NCBI GenBank assembly: GCA_930367215.1
Contig: OV884059.1
Location: forward strand, 234,731,803 to 234,795,802
DNA: 64,000 nt
Reading direction: 5' to 3'
Origin: Pollenia angustigena
Taxonomy: Eukaryota > Arthropoda > Insecta > Diptera > Polleniidae
The first letter of the stretch is position 1. Each line of letters opens with the position of its first letter. The notes under the pieces were generated by a model that saw only the letters and a program-made list of their open reading frames with translations, was not told the origin of the DNA and searched no databases. A program made the translations under genes and the position numbers. Positions 11,087 through 24,300 of the stretch are shown here, in pieces.

Positions 11087-11489
11087 CCCTTTCGGTCCGA
11101 CTTTTTATTTGAGAAACAACAATGTAAATGAAAAATCTGTTTACACATATTGAAAAAGCTTAAAAATTTATTATGTTTTGCATTATTAGTTTTTCCGTAA
11201 GTCCTTTCATAATTCTGAGATATTGTCTGAGATATTGTCACAATCGGATTTTTCGGACTATTGTCCCAACCGGTTTTTTAATAGAAATGGGACAATATGT
11301 CCCACTAGTATCGAAACTATGTACAAATCTTATAAAAATGTGCTCAAAATTGGCAACCGTTACTTCTTTGATAAACTAACACAAAAAGTTCGACTGGGAC
11401 AATTGCAAAAGAGATTTTCTTACTTTAAAGAACTAATCGGATCATTCAAACATTGTCTGGGATGTATTATCCTAATAGGACCGAAAGGG
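11087..11489. mobile_element. piggyBac-type MITE (TTAA target)
   Basis: Ends CCCTTTCGGTCC and GGACCGAAAGGG are a perfect 12-bp inverted repeat flanked on both sides by TTAA (11083-11086, 11490-11493). TTAA duplication with CCC...GGG ends is the hallmark of piggyBac insertions. The 403-bp body has two overlapping short frames but no recognisable transposase, so it is non-autonomous. Confidence 0.75.
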
Positions 11490-11493
11490 TTAA

Positions 11494-13527
11494 GTTAATA
11501 AGAAAATTTACTTAATATAGATTTAAATACCATCCTGAAAATTGGGCGTAAGTCTTCTAGACGACCATTTAAGTGCCAGATAATTCCACTGGGTTTTGAG
11601 GTTGTTTTTAATACCCCACTTCTTAGTTTTAAAAAATTGCCTTCTGCAATTAACATTGGACACAGTCAGTCCCACGCCTCTTCATAAGCTACCGATTTAA
11701 AGCCAAATAATTTTAAACTTGAGAGTAATTTACAGAGCATTTTTAAGTAGTAGAAGGCTCTTAAAATTTGGAAAATGTCTGTCTTTAAAGAATAACTTTT
11801 TTGTATATGGAAATATCTAATATCTCAAAACACATCTTTCTTCAACACCCTTTTTAAACGTGTCACTTTATTTATAAATCTGCACTTAGATTCAGGTATG
11901 AACATTAAACAACTGGGGTTAAACATTTTCGGCAAAGTAATTTTCTTATGCTGAAAGTTTACTTTCAACCACTTTTCCGATTGCCTGACACTTTGTCACT
12001 TGTCTTTTTTCACACAACCCTACAAATACTGTCTGGCTGACTGTCATAATAGTTTTTAGTTTTCAATTAAGCTTGTACACACACATGTGCAGGTTCTGAT
12101 ATTGTTTAAACAAATGCACTTGCAGTTCTTGATAATTTCTTCCTTTTAGAACATTTTAATTCTTCCAACTCTGATGATGAAATACCCAAGAATTAACATT
12201 GTTTTTGTTTTATTATATGTACATATTAGGGTGTCCCTAACACGGGCCAATATTTTATTTTTAAGAAATTCAATACGCAATCCCCTTTAATTTTTTTATA
12301 ATTTATTCCAAGCACTTATTTGCAAAATATAAGGTTACCTATATACCAACCCGTGCCGAATTAACGACAAATGTGCTGAACTGATCTGAATGTGAAATAT
12401 ACGACTAATATATCAACCAATTTATTTCACATGCCTACGTAACTAATTAAAAGGATTTAAAGCATGTTGTCCTCAAGGGTTATATTATTCTAAGCACAAC
12501 AGCGTTTTTAAAAATTCTCTATCACTTCGAGATTTCAAGATATCTGTCCAGGTACAGTAAAAAGTTTGGGTATATTATTTGTTAAATCCAAATACGCGCG
12601 TTCACTTAGTATTTCTGTACGAAAACTTTGAATAGAGGATTTAGTGATGGGAAATTTATCACATAAACTTCAATAATATCGGCTGAATCCCTTTTACTGA
12701 ATTGGTATCTAAATAATGCAATCGCAAATGTTTTAGTCACAAAATTATTCTTTCCTTGATTAGCATTAATATGTAATGGTGGGATTCTGGATAAGTACAA
12801 AGATTCAGAGGCAATATGTAATTATCCTCATTTGAACTACAGAAATATTCGTTTGAGAATTCAGTTACTGCTGACGAAATAAGTGAAGTAGTTAATGTTT
12901 TTACGTCTAGAATCCTCTGCTAACGCTCTATTTCTTACGTTGTTCTCCTTTCTATTACGTTTCATGTCAACTCCACATAAACAACTGGGGCGCCCCGGGA
13001 TTTGGTAGGTATTTTGGCTTTTTCCCAGAATATATTGCACTCTCGTATTGCAAGATTTGCATTATCACTTACTAATAATTTTACGAAGTTTAAAAAAACT
13101 AAGAGAACTTGTTTATTTGACGGCAGTTTTAACCCACAATTTGGTGGAACACGTTTCCTACTAAAAATATGTCTTTGATAGCACTACGTCATTTAACCGA
13201 CATATTATCAATTTTTTTCTAACTGACGACCCCCGATTTCGTGGTCGGATTTTGATGAAATTTCACACATTTGATATTATGGGCATTTATATTGACATTG
13301 CGTTTTTTTTATTTTTACCTGTCTAACCTAGACCATGGGTATTTTTCTACCCACTTCGTTATTAAAGAGTTCTAAAACACAAGATTTTTTTGAAAACAAA
13401 AAAATTAAAAAACTTATTTATTGCATGCATTGATGTGAGTGTTGTGTGCTTATTTCACTATGTACGTAGAAAAGAAGGAAAAGGAAGAAGTACGGATGCC
13501 TTCAAGAAGGCCTTTGTATACTTTGGA
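11494..13527. other. Noncoding, nothing firmly recognised
   Basis: Two kilobases without a supported gene. Around 13320-13370 the text CCATGGGTATTTTTCTACCC is loosely similar to 16200-16250 and may mark an old repeat. No splice-flanked exon could be recognised. Confidence 0.35.
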
Positions 13528-14574
13528 AAGGGTGGTTAAATTTTAAGAGCCGATGATGATTTTGAAAAAAACACAAATTATTTAGGAAATTATTGTCATT
13601 TATTTTTATTATGATAATATCTATTGGTATGGTTTAATTATGTATGTATGATGATTCCGCCAGCCTATAAACCGCTCCAAACAGTTATTCTTTGTGGGTG
13701 ACAATCACTCTTGGATTATCATTCGCTCAACTGCGGCAATTCTACTTATTGACAAATCCACTGAGGTGAAAATGTGCCTCATTACTGAATTACGAAGTGC
13801 ACGATATGCATTTTGATTTGAACGCCCATTCATAATAAGCCTGAATAACTTTAACGCGTTAAGCCTGGTACTCTGTTCAACATTTCACGTGAAAAGCTGT
13901 CAAAATGCATATGAAAAAAACTTGTGCGGAATATCTATGAAATAATGTTGATAGAGTTGTACTCTGTTCATTTTGTGAAAATGTTCCGAAATGTTTCTGG
14001 CAACATTTTTTTACAACTGCGAAATAAAGTAAGATGCACTTATTTCACGTGGAATTTTAAGCAAAATCAAAAAAAGGTTGAACTGATTATTTAAAAAGAA
14101 ATAAAAAATTAATATAACACAACCGGTAAAAGTTTTTTATCTATATTTACTTTATTTTTGATTAAATTTTGTATTAAAAAAAATTATTTTTAATTAAAAT
14201 ACATGTGGGGTTTGTTTACATACGCAAACAATGTCGCATACTTTGCAGGAATAAAATCGGCAAATTGTACAAACTCGCATGATAGGTAACATCGATACAT
14301 GTCAAAATTTTCGTGTGAAATAATAAATGTTGCTCAACATTTTTCACAAATTTGAACAGAGTACTAGGCTTTAGGTTAAGAAGGGTTATGCGCCCAAGGG
14401 CACACTTCCACTCGGAGACCAATATGGTCCATTGTGAATACTTTAACACGTTACTCGATTGTGTATGTTTCCATGGTTCAAATTGAGTTAGTCTGAAATT
14501 GAGAAATGTTAAATGAAATGCAGAAAAAAACTTGTCGTTTAGGTGTGGTTCACATTCAACATCGGCCTTTTACA
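13528..14574 (-). mobile_element. Deleted DD41D mariner-type copy
   Basis: The left end (GGGTGGTTAAATTTTAAGAG) and the text before 13860 match the 30430-31734 element. Most of the transposase gene is deleted: the pieces retained match that element's ~31005-31140 and ~31525-31700 segments. The right TIR is truncated after AACATCGGCC. A separate 579-bp insertion (13861-14439) interrupts it. No intact frame remains. Confidence 0.75.
13861..14439. mobile_element. Insertion inside the DD41D relic
   Basis: The interval starts AAGCCTGGTACTCTGTTCAA, whose near-exact inverse (TTGAACAGAGTACTAGGCTT) ends at 14372. It is bracketed by an imperfect 13-bp direct repeat of the host relic, ACTTTAACGCGTT before and ACTTTAACACGTT after (12/13). 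A related end (CAGAGTACCAGGCTT) is seen at about 63395-63409. A long duplication is unusual for DNA transposons, so the mechanism is unclear. Confidence 0.5.
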
Positions 14575-15186
14575 AGGCCTGCTCGCTTCATTCCATATTT
14601 ATATCTTTTTACACACGTTGTCATTGCTCTCGCTTCTTCCACAGCTACATAAAATGGTAACGGGATCAAAAAAAATTATTCTTTTGCTTGTGCTTGTGCG
14701 AAAAAAAACTAAAATTGTTACTCCTTCTCTTCTCTGTTGTCATAGAAGGGATTGTGGGATGTGTATCTTATATTTTATACGAAAAAGCCGAGGCCTTCTT
14801 ACTTGCTTAAGATGCTTGTATGGTGTATGGCTGGAAATTACACTGAATGCTAAGAAAAGCTGAAGGAACTCCAATCGTGAATCAATTTTATTTCGTGTGA
14901 GCGTTGTTGAAGCATTGGTAACAATTCCTAATAATAGTGTTCGTGTAAGAGAAAAAGTTGTCAGAAATGCACAAGAAATGGCAAAGCGCATGGATTACTT
15001 TGACCATATGATAAGCCAAATTATTAAGCGTGGCCGTTGTACAATTCACATTGTATAAAATGCAAATTTAAGTTACACCCAATGGCTTGTTTTGCACAGT
15101 TTCATGCTGGTGTACCAAAAAACATTAAAAAGATAAAATTATCTCAATAATCGACCACAGTTGTGATATTTATTTCTTTATTTTTA
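14575..15186. other. Noncoding, nothing recognised
   Basis: Contains short opposed frames (14543-14863 plus, 14740-14991 minus) without any recognised domain. The minus reading is loosely retroelement-like, but nothing specific can be claimed. Confidence 0.3.
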
Positions 15187-16121
15187 TACCCTCCACCACA
15201 ATTAGTTGTGAAGAGGGTATATTAAGTTTGTCATTCCGTGTGAAACTTTCTTATTATTCATCTCAGACCCCATAAAGTATATATATTCTGGGTCCTTGAG
15301 TAATTCTAAGTCGATTTAGCCATGTCCATCTGTCCGTCTGTTGAAAACACGCTCACTTTCGAACAACTCAAAAGAAATGAACACACTTGGTGACAAATTG
15401 CTTGTAGTTATCCTAAGCAGTTTGGGATTGAAATCCAGCTAAATCGGTTCCGTAGGACCAGAGCTATGAATCAAAATGTGGAACCACCACCTAAAAAAAT
15501 TGATAATTTTTTTACAAAAAATAACATAAATGCTGGAACAAGGCATGGAATGAGATAAGATTTTGCAAAAATTTGTTTCATTTGACTGGAAATCACGCTG
15601 TTAAATTTCGTGAAGATCCGTCCATAATTTACCCTAAGCCCCATATAAGCAATACTCCCGGAAAACAGTTTTGTACCCCTAAAACCGTAAAACATAACGC
15701 TAGCGTAACAAAATTTGGTACGTTACAGTTTTTTAGGACTAGAAATAACACTGTGAAATTTTGTGACGATCCGTCCATAATTTACCTTAGGCCCCATATA
15801 AACCCTACTACCAGAAAACAGTTTAGTACGCCTAAAACCGTAAAAAATAATGCAATCATAACAGAAATTGGTACGTCACAGTTTTAAAAGACTAGAAATG
15901 ACGCTGTAAAATTTCGTGATGATCGGTCTTTAATTTACCCTAGGCCCCATATAAACCCTACTACCGGAAACATTTTAGTCGCCTAAAACCATAATTAATA
16001 ACAAATCGTCAGAGTAAGAGATAATAATAACATCATACAGATATTACTCCTTAAACATTCGAACCGTCGGTGGAGGGTATTAAAGATTCGGCACAGCCGA
16101 AAATAGCACTCTAACTTGTTT
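15187..16121 (-). repeat. Dispersed repeat with tandem units, copy B
   Basis: Inverse orientation of the 4823-6079 repeat: it starts TATACCCTCCACCACAATTA and ends with the hairpin TTCGGCACAGCCGAA and ACTCTAACTTGTT. The tandem units here read open for 104 codons on the plus strand (15573-15887), with a repeated peptide pattern containing IIYPKPH, then NTPGKQF. The same pattern occurs in copies A and C. The frame is more likely a property of the repeat unit than a gene. Confidence 0.6.
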
Positions 16122-16520
16122 ACTTATAAAAAGTTCCTTTTACATAAAACAACGCATTTTTACTTGCCAACAAATTAAAAAAAAAAATATGTGTTTTGAA
16201 CCCTCTGACAGCGAAGTGGATAATTAAATACCCATGTCATTGAATCACACCTGTAGTCCACGTTATTGGCCCAATTAAGCTAATATTTTTTTCTAAAGCA
16301 GAGCACACCTAAGGCTGTAAGTCACCAAGAATGTTTTCCGATTCTCCACTCTCCCAATTTTCCAGAGCCGTTGTCGTTCCCTTTTTCCAAATATTAAAAA
16401 TTGCTAACTTTTAAGCCGCTAACTTAACCAATTAAAGGGGGCAAAATTTAACTTCAAAAATTTGCTAAGTAGTCCTATCCTTTCTTTAACTTTCTGTAAA
16501 AACTAATTTCCGTTACCTCT
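16122..16520. other. Noncoding, nothing recognised
   Basis: No gene or repeat boundary supported; the text AAATACCCATGTCATTGA resembles 13320-13370 weakly. Confidence 0.3.
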
Positions 16521-16661
16521 TAATTTTTTAATTCCCTATGCTAATCCCCGCGAAGCTTGACGCTTGTCTGCAGGAAAGGAACCAGAGTCTCTGGCGGGAA
16601 TCGAACCCGCAACCCCGGGGTTGATAGACTAGCTCACTACTACCTAGCCTACCGGGGCACT
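16521..16661 (-). mobile_element. tRNA-derived SINE, family 1, copy 1
   Basis: On the minus strand the element begins GAGTGCCCCGGTAGGCTAG, carries a B-box in GGGTTCGATTCCCGCC, and runs through CTGCAGACAAGC to an A-rich tail near 16521. A second copy lies at 41891-42050 on the plus strand with the same head, body and a longer poly(A). Two copies with shared non-tRNA bodies and A-tails argue for a SINE rather than a tRNA gene. Confidence 0.8.
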
Positions 16662-16844
16662 CACCTGAAGTAAGCCAGGATTTTTCTACGAAGGCTCTGT
16701 TTTTGGGTATTTAAATACCCATCAGTCCTTAATGGGTTAAAAGCGTGCTTCGATAATAATAAAAAAATTATGTAAGAAATTTTTTTTTCTTTAAATGTAC
16801 TATAAATCTAATGCGCTCACTTAGCCACCCGGGTAATTCAATAA

Positions 16845-17378
16845 AGGACTGGACCCTGTTCAAATCAATATCAGAGAGTTTTCCGGACAATCACAGAGAA
16901 GATGTTCCATTGACTCTTCATCTTCTTTGTTGCCGGAACTTCTACATAAGTCATTGTAAGGGAGCCCTAGCATTTGGGCGTGCCTCCTAATGGGCTAGTG
17001 GCCGGTTATAACCGCAATAGGTTTCTGAGGTGATGTCTGAATAGCTGTAATGTCCGTCGAGTCCTGTTTGTGTGTCCCAGATTTTCCTGGTTTCCCCGAT
17101 GGTAGTTTTATCAAACCAGCAATAACATGAAACTTATGCGCAATAACCTGCTTACTCTTTGGGAGTGAAACACCTACATTATATGTTGAACCGTCTCCAT
17201 TTAAGGTGGCGCCAGCAAACGCCAGCGAGTCTGAAATGCAGTTTCCATGTATGTCCGTGCATCCGGGGACCCACTTACGGGTAACCACTGAATGTCTTGC
17301 TATCTCCTCCAGAGACATCCGGCGTTTTTGAACAGTTATCGATTTGATAAACACATTATCCAGGGATGTAACGGCCAC
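16845..17378 (-). pseudogene. LINE fragment, RNase H end (I-like clade)
   Basis: Minus-strand frame 17378-16995 contains KWVPGCTDIHGNCISDSLA, matching the RNase H C-terminal motif (usually WVPGH-x-DI-x-GN-x-x-AD-x-LA) of non-LTR elements that carry RNase H. The canonical His is Cys here. After an in-frame TAG the same frame continues with RRHAQMLGLPYNDLC and a MEHLLCDCPE segment, the Cys/His tail that follows RNase H in I/R1/Loa-like elements. Only this 3' fragment remains. Jockey elements lack RNase H, so the I-like group is preferred. Confidence 0.7.
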
Positions 17379-18660
17379 CTTAAAAAAAGTATATAACAGT
17401 TTTATCCCAAATACATAAAAATTAAAGGTAGTACGTACAAAAATATTGAAGACAGATCTTAAGGGACAGCCCAGTTATATGTATGCATGAATATGAGTTA
17501 AATAGATGTTGATTGACGTTCTAAAAATTTTTAAATAAGCGTAACACTCATGTACTGCAATAGTGTAATAATGGAAAAAATTAATATTTGTCAGTAGATC
17601 GCTTAAAGTTCAAACTTATAGTTCTAACGCAAAATATGTGAAAAGATGTGTCCTTATATATTTAAAAAATCGCGTGGAATAATTACAATTTTTCATCACA
17701 AGCGGTAAATGTCAAACGATTTATAGAAAATATGCAATTTCTATCATGATATGGCGCACATTTCTGCATTTTTAGCTAAAATAACGTGATTTTTAAGTTA
17801 TAACACTATTAAAGCAAATGAACGATATGAACATAGTTATTTGTTTCATTTCTTCGAAAAACTTTTAATAATAAATGACACACTGTGCAAATATTTGCAT
17901 TATTGAAATTACGAATCTTAAATGGGTTTGAAGGAAATTTTAAAGAAAATATATTTTAACAATGCTGCCAATTTTCATCAATTATTGCTGTAAAAAAAAT
18001 ATGAATTTAATACAAATTTTGATACGTCTTTTTCACAAGAATTTAAATAAACATACATATTTTAGTACTTATTAAATTTCAATCAAATGACATAAAATTT
18101 ACCCTTAAAATAAAAATGCTGAAGTGCATTAAATCCTTTTTTAAAGAAATAAATCATTTGCTTTTACAACAGGGTTCTTCAATTGTTTTCATGTTGTATC
18201 CTAATCGGACCAGTAAAAGACACTAAAATTTATTTAAAATTTAAAAAAAAAAATTAACAATTTAAATCAGTTGATTTTTCTCGCATTAAATGCCATATAC
18301 AAATTTATTAAGTCCCAATTTACACTAGGGACATTTCTTGCTGGACAGACGAAGTTTGAAGGCGAGGGGTCGAAAAGGTAGAGTGTGTAGTACATGACTA
18401 TCTGTACTGGACATTTTTTCATTTCCCTTTCTTACTTTTCGTAGTTTACATACAAGTATTAATTTCTGTATGACTTCTAATGTTTCATATGTAAACGCTT
18501 CAGGTAAGATTAAAAGAGAATTCAAAAAATGTCCGGCAAGAAATGCCCCTAGTGTAAATTTGGACTAACGATCAACGATTTCAATGACGATTAAGTGCCG
18601 GTTCACACACTGGATTTTTTTAAACAAGAAAGCTATCACTACTGTTCGTGACACAACGTT
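17379..18660. other. Noncoding, nothing recognised
   Basis: AT-rich with no supported feature. At 18310-18560 the strings GGGACATTTCTTGC and CAAGAAATGCCCC are a loose inverted pair (about 230 bp apart), perhaps an old MITE. Confidence 0.3.
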
Positions 18661-19542
18661 CACGCAGAGAAAAAATATGATTAATGGGTGGTCACTACGA
18701 CCATTTTTGTTCATATTTGCCGAATATGTTTACCCCAATAAATTCATTATAGTCCAAATATAACTAGAAAAAATAATTTTTGTCCTTAACATTTTTTAAT
18801 TCGCTATAAAATAGTATTATATGGTGTTTAACACCTAAAAAGTAATTATGATCTAGCTAAACATATTAAATTATGTAAAATGTTTGCTACTATAATAAAT
18901 TTATTGTATATGTCATTTTTCGTCCGCGAGCGTCAGTTTATCGGGTCGCATAAATGAGAACAAAATAATTAAAATGTTTTTCTGGGAGAATAAGTTAATA
19001 AGTTATAAGATATTATACGTTCTAAAGTGCACCGAAAAAAATATTATAAAAAGTGTTATTGCATGTCGAAGTAAAGCAACAAAGAATTTTTAAAAAGAAG
19101 TCATCAAGGCAAGCATACGCTGGTTTTATTAAATATATTTGTACCACAAAACATAATATAAAATTTTTAAGCACACACTCATGTAGATATATAAATATAT
19201 AAGTATGTATTTAATTTTATGTAATTTTAATATAATATAAAGAATATGTACATAAATTTATTAATAAATAATACTTTTTTTGAAATAAAATTTTATTTGG
19301 TTTTATTGCAAAAACCATATAACATGTTAAAATTGACATGTTGCATGGTGTTAGGAACATTGTTTAAAAGATCGTATGCTTTTTTCTTCTAAACATAATA
19401 ATATGTTTGGGACAATAAGAAGCTATTTATATTATATCTGAACATATATTGTTACTTATGACGTGTTTGACACAATCATAACCACAAACATTAATGATAG
19501 TTTGCGATTGTGGTTGCATCAACCATGTTTTTTCTTTGCGTG
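18661..19542. mobile_element. MITE of the CACGCAGA family
   Basis: Ends CACGCAGAGAAAAAATATG and, inverted, CATGTTTTTTCTTTGCGTG resemble those of 9250-10544 and 8388-8517. The 882-bp interior is AT-rich and noncoding. The flanks are TT on both sides rather than TA, so the insertion site is less certain. Confidence 0.5.
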
Positions 19543-19599
19543 TTGACGCTCATGCTTTGGTATGGCATATCAGCGTCAAATCTAAGCGAAAGAAAATGT

Positions 19600-19778
19600 T
19601 GGTAAACATTCCAAGACCAAAAAAAAGAAATTGTTAGAAAAAGTAATGTTTTATTCAGACTTTTGAAACTGAAAAAATCGTCACTTTTTGGAAAAAAAAA
19701 TACGCAAATCGGCACTTTGCTTATTTCGGAACAAAAAATCGTCAAAATGTCGATTAATCGTCAAATATGGCAGCCCTT
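19600..19778 (-). repeat. End of a GACGATT-rich hAT-like repeat
   Basis: The segment ends GGCAGCCCT at 19778 and holds AAATCGTCA-type repeats. Its inverse occurs at 24187-24300, starting CAGGGCTGCCAG. Only one end of each copy is recognisable. Ends of the form CAGGG(C/T)TGCC with dense short motifs behind them are typical of hAT elements. Confidence 0.5.
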
Positions 19779-22700
19779 ATAACGAGCGACTTTAACTACC
19801 CCGCAAACTTTTCTGCACTTGCCGCCTATAAACACTATTCGCAGGCGACTTTAACCTTAATGTAAACAGCCTCTAAGTCATATCTAGAAGGATATTGCAA
19901 GGCTGATGTCAGTGTTATGAACCACATGAACCACAGATGAAAGCGACAGTCTTTGATTTTTCTTGGCACCTTGCCAACTCTGAAAAAAATCAATAGTTTC
20001 TTAATTACCACACACACACAGTTCTTTTTATAAAATGTAAGCAACATTCAGAGAGTCTCTTAAAACTAGTGTTACCAGATGTCTGATTTGAAGATTTGAA
20101 GTATTTTCCACTACTAAACCATTCAAAATTAATTGTAATGCAATTTTATGAAAAAAAAATCAAAAGACTTAAATTTTCTTAATCTCAACAAAACCCAACA
20201 TTTTTAAAGTGACAGTCACCAAACCGTTCTAACGTTTGTTTCCAATGTTATTGAAAAACCAGAGCAAAACACAATGCCTTCGCTGTACACAGTTGGGTTT
20301 TAAGGGCATATTGAGCTCTTTATTGTAAAAAACAAAAACATAAACAGTTTCCAGTGAAGTGAATACATTTCCTTTCACTTTTTTGCTGTTGTGTGTGTTA
20401 CATTTATGATAGTTAAACAAAAAAATTTTTTTCTCTTAATGCCCCGAAATGCATTTTCCTTTTATTCTTCTTTTTTATTGTTTGGTTTTGTGCATTTTTG
20501 TTCATCAAGTAAACGATTTGGACTTAAGCCAAGAAAGCGTTTATACTAAAGGAAAAAAGTAAGACAATATTTTTAATTTATTGTACTTTTCTTCGTCAAG
20601 AATTAAAACTTTTCAACATTTTCTGTTTATAATTTTTTTTTTTTTTTTTTTGTTTTTTTAAGGTGAAAACGAAAATCTAATAAAAATTATGGTTGAACAA
20701 CTTAAATTATTATTTCACAAGTGTGGTCGTTGGTTCGTTCGTTCGTTACCAATTTGTTTGCCATTTATAAAAGTGCTTTCAGTAAAACTCAAATGCAGGA
20801 AGAAAGTGCATTTTAATTACAACAAAAAAAAAAAAAACATGCACATGTTACTTTAAAGCTTAATGGGTTATTAAAAATTTGTTTTGCAAGTAATAGTGAG
20901 GAAAAAAATGCATATTAAAAGAAAACTCATCTACATATATTTATGAAAATTAAAATGCTGTTAATGCGAGTGTGTAATTATTGGAACGGAACCAACTTTA
21001 ATTCTAACTGTTTAACCCTTAAGCAAACACCAATGTATTCTTACAGAAACGAGCTCCAGGGCCTGACTGGGACCACTTGTCTTTTGTTTTGATTTTATTT
21101 ACTACAGTCTACACAGAAAAATAATTTTTTACCAATTAAAGCATTAATCATTTCTATTTTTGGTGTTATCTCAATTGTCGCAAAAAGTGGAGTTACCTAG
21201 TTTTTCCATACGACCACACATAAATAGTGCAGGGCCTAGCAAGTCCATGCTGGTACAAAAATTTATAAAAATTTGCCCACAGATACAAAAAATGTTGGTT
21301 CTCTAAACTTTTCCTCTTACAACACTTTATTGAGGAATCCATTTACCCTGAAAAGGAATTTAAAGCTAGTTAAGGATGGGAGCTTTTAGCAAATGTGAAC
21401 CGATTCGAAAATAATTTAATTTGAAGTAAAATATTTTTGGCAAGAATTTAATTGAAATACCATCGTAATTAGATAGCTTGCGGAAACAAAGAGTCAAATT
21501 TGGATGTGAAATTATAGACCAATTCTCACCATTTGCATAGATTTCGTCCATATTTGATGAAATCACTACAAAATTGGAACTTGTACTCTGCGCACAAGGC
21601 TAACATGGACAGGCAACCAGCCAGACGGATGGATAGACATCGTTAGATCACTTTAAAAAGTGATTCTGAGTCGATCGAAATACTAAAAGATTGGTCTAGA
21701 TACAAATCGCATAACATTTATCTTTAATGACAACCTGCTTTGCCTTACAATTTTAGAATAAAAATTAAATGTAGATGTCGAAATTGTAAGTAACAGATTT
21801 TCGAAAAAAAAATTTATTTGCTGAGAAAGCTATTGTAGGCATCTAAATAAGTTGAATATGTATCAAAATATGCATTAAAAAGGCAAAATATGCGCTATAA
21901 ACCTAAAAAAATGCTGCAAAAAGGATCTTTTAACTATAATATGCCAAAAAATGCTGCAAACGGTAAAATATGCAAAAATATGCACTAACAAATCGATGCC
22001 AAAATTCATAAAAAGCTCTAAAACGAATAAATATATTGTTTCTGCCTTCATTAGTCACACAAGGAAAAACATGCAATTGCATATTTCTGGTTTCCCTGTG
22101 TGTTATCATATTTATAAGTATAGTGAAAAGTGTTTTCCAAACAGCTCAAAACTCTCTGTTAAAAATATCTCAACATTGTAATTAATCTTTTAATTTTTCT
22201 AAAAATATAAAAAATAAATTTTTTAGTTTAATTAACCAACTTGACAAGCACTTTGCCAATGAAGCGCATGATTTAATTACGTTTTACATTAATTAAATCT
22301 TCATTTAAAATTACTCATATTCATACGCCCGAAAAGATTTTGTAAAGTAATTGATTTGATTATTTCGTTGTTTTTTATTTTTACATTTTTCATTCAAATC
22401 AATTTTACTATATCAAATTGTTTTTTTTTTTTTTATCCAAATGTTCAATACATAAAATTTAATTTAAAAAAAAAAAAAAACAAAAAGATCAATGAAGGTC
22501 AAGGTAACAAACCAGAAACAAACCAAAATTCGATGTCGGGGGAACATTTACATGTACCATTTACAAAAATCATAAATAACCACAATAAAAAGTTCAAAAA
22601 GAACTGAACGAAGAAAAAAAATATAGTTTGGATTTTTTTTTATTTAAATCAATCAATTGTACAAGATTTATAGAACAATATTAATAAAAATATATCTGGG

Positions 22701-24186
22701 AAGACCCAACAAACATTATGATTAATGGCAATTTTTTTTTTCTGAGAAATATGTTGCATTAATGTTAAATGTTCTACATTTTTGTGTTCGTTTGTACAAA
22801 AAATACAACTGTGGGAAAAATATTCAAGTTCTTTTGTGAATATGTTGATGAAAAACATGCAAAACATGTTGCATATTTTACCCTGACTTTTACTAAAGGT
22901 GTTCATACTGCCCTGTTTTACAATTTTGGTACTTGCAACTTTGTTTATACAGCCAATGTTTTATTTTGATTGTCATAATTCATACCGCTCATAATTTTGT
23001 AAAAAATTGTTTAAAAAACAAAATATAACAAAATATAAATAATGTGTAAATTAAAATCAAAAAAAGTCTATTTGTATTATAATCGTTTTAATTTTTCTAA
23101 GCCATAAGTGATATCAATATTTGTTTCCAAGCCATAATAGCGTGCAGAAACCGCTCAAATAGCTTTAAAAATCGCTCATGAAGTACATTAATGATGAAAG
23201 TGTAATAGTGATAAATAAAAGCAGCTAATTGTGAAATTGCACAACATGTAACACTTCCAGTGATTATAGGTAACATTAGAAAATGTTACATGTATATACT
23301 GTTACATATTTTTCTCAGAAAAGAACTCACCATAAATGAAAGTATTTGCGATTTAACCAAAAAAGCAAATAGATCTAGTGGAAAAAAGTAGCAACTAGAA
23401 ATGTAATTCGAATGAAAACTATTCGAATAGATTATAAAATATGTTATACTTATACATCCTGTTCTGAAAATCACGTGCTTTTAAAAATCACACGCGTAAT
23501 TTTGTGGTGTTCTGAAAATCACACCGTTTTTTGTTTCTCGGTGCGCTTTCGGCAAAAGAGAATCACACCGAAAAACACAAAAACGGAACACTACAATAAA
23601 ACACGTTTTATTTTTACATATGATTTGAAATCACATGATGTAAATTAAAATAGTTTTCGGGACAGGCATGATATTTAGAATTATGTATATGCTTAAGGGT
23701 ACTATACACTGTCACACAAGTCTTACGTATTTTGAGGAAAATACAACCCTGACATGAAAAGTTGTTATTATTCTTTGTAATTTTCAAACAATTAGTATTT
23801 AAGACTTATGTGAAAGTGAAAAATGGTATTTATAAAAAAATTTTGTAAAATACAGATTCAATTAGGACAAAACTAAAGCTATTGTCACAATTAACTAATA
23901 TTTGACAGCTCAAATGTAACCACTATTTATATCCACACAACAATAGTTGAGAGATAATATTATGCATTTGTGCTAATATTTGTAAGACCTTTGATATTGG
24001 CCTTAAGAATCACTCCTGGGTTGATCTAACTATGTGCGTCCGACTGGCTGGATATCCATATAAACCATATGCACAGAGTACAGGTAAATTTTGGAGATAA
24101 TACTTATTTTATTGCAATCTTAATAATCTGACTAATTTAATTGGAATCGGTTCAAATTTGACCACAGGTTAGGCTTGGTTCCATTC
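19779..24186. other. Noncoding with repeat relics
   Basis: No gene was recognised in 4.4 kb. Relics: a one-ended MITE-like start at 21112 (CACAGAAAAATAATTTTTTA, similar to 47213), and pieces of the GTCCGTCCGGCT-type dispersed repeat near 21560-21680 and 23930-24180. Long A or T runs lie near 20630, 20830 and 22420. None of the short frames here looks like protein. Confidence 0.35.
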
Positions 24187-24300
24187 AGGGCTGCCAGTTT
24201 TGACGATTTATCGTCATTTTGACGATTTTTTGTTCCGAAATTAGCAAAGTGCCGATTTGCTGATTTTTTTCTAAAAAGTGACGATTTCAATTACGCATAT
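24187..24300 (+). repeat. End of a GACGATT-rich hAT-like repeat
   Basis: Starts CAGGGCTGCCAGTTTTGACG. GACGATT or its inverse appears four times in about 90 bp. It is the inverse match of 19600-19778. No partner end or target duplication was found, so this is a truncated copy. Confidence 0.5.

Noticed and set aside
16995..17378. A host gene of 127 codons
   Set aside because: The WVPG...DIHGN motif and the continuation past a stop identify it as a LINE RNase H remnant.
19600..24300. One 4.6-kb hAT with the GACGATT ends at 19778 and 24187
   Set aside because: The two ends point away from each other, so they belong to separate truncated copies.
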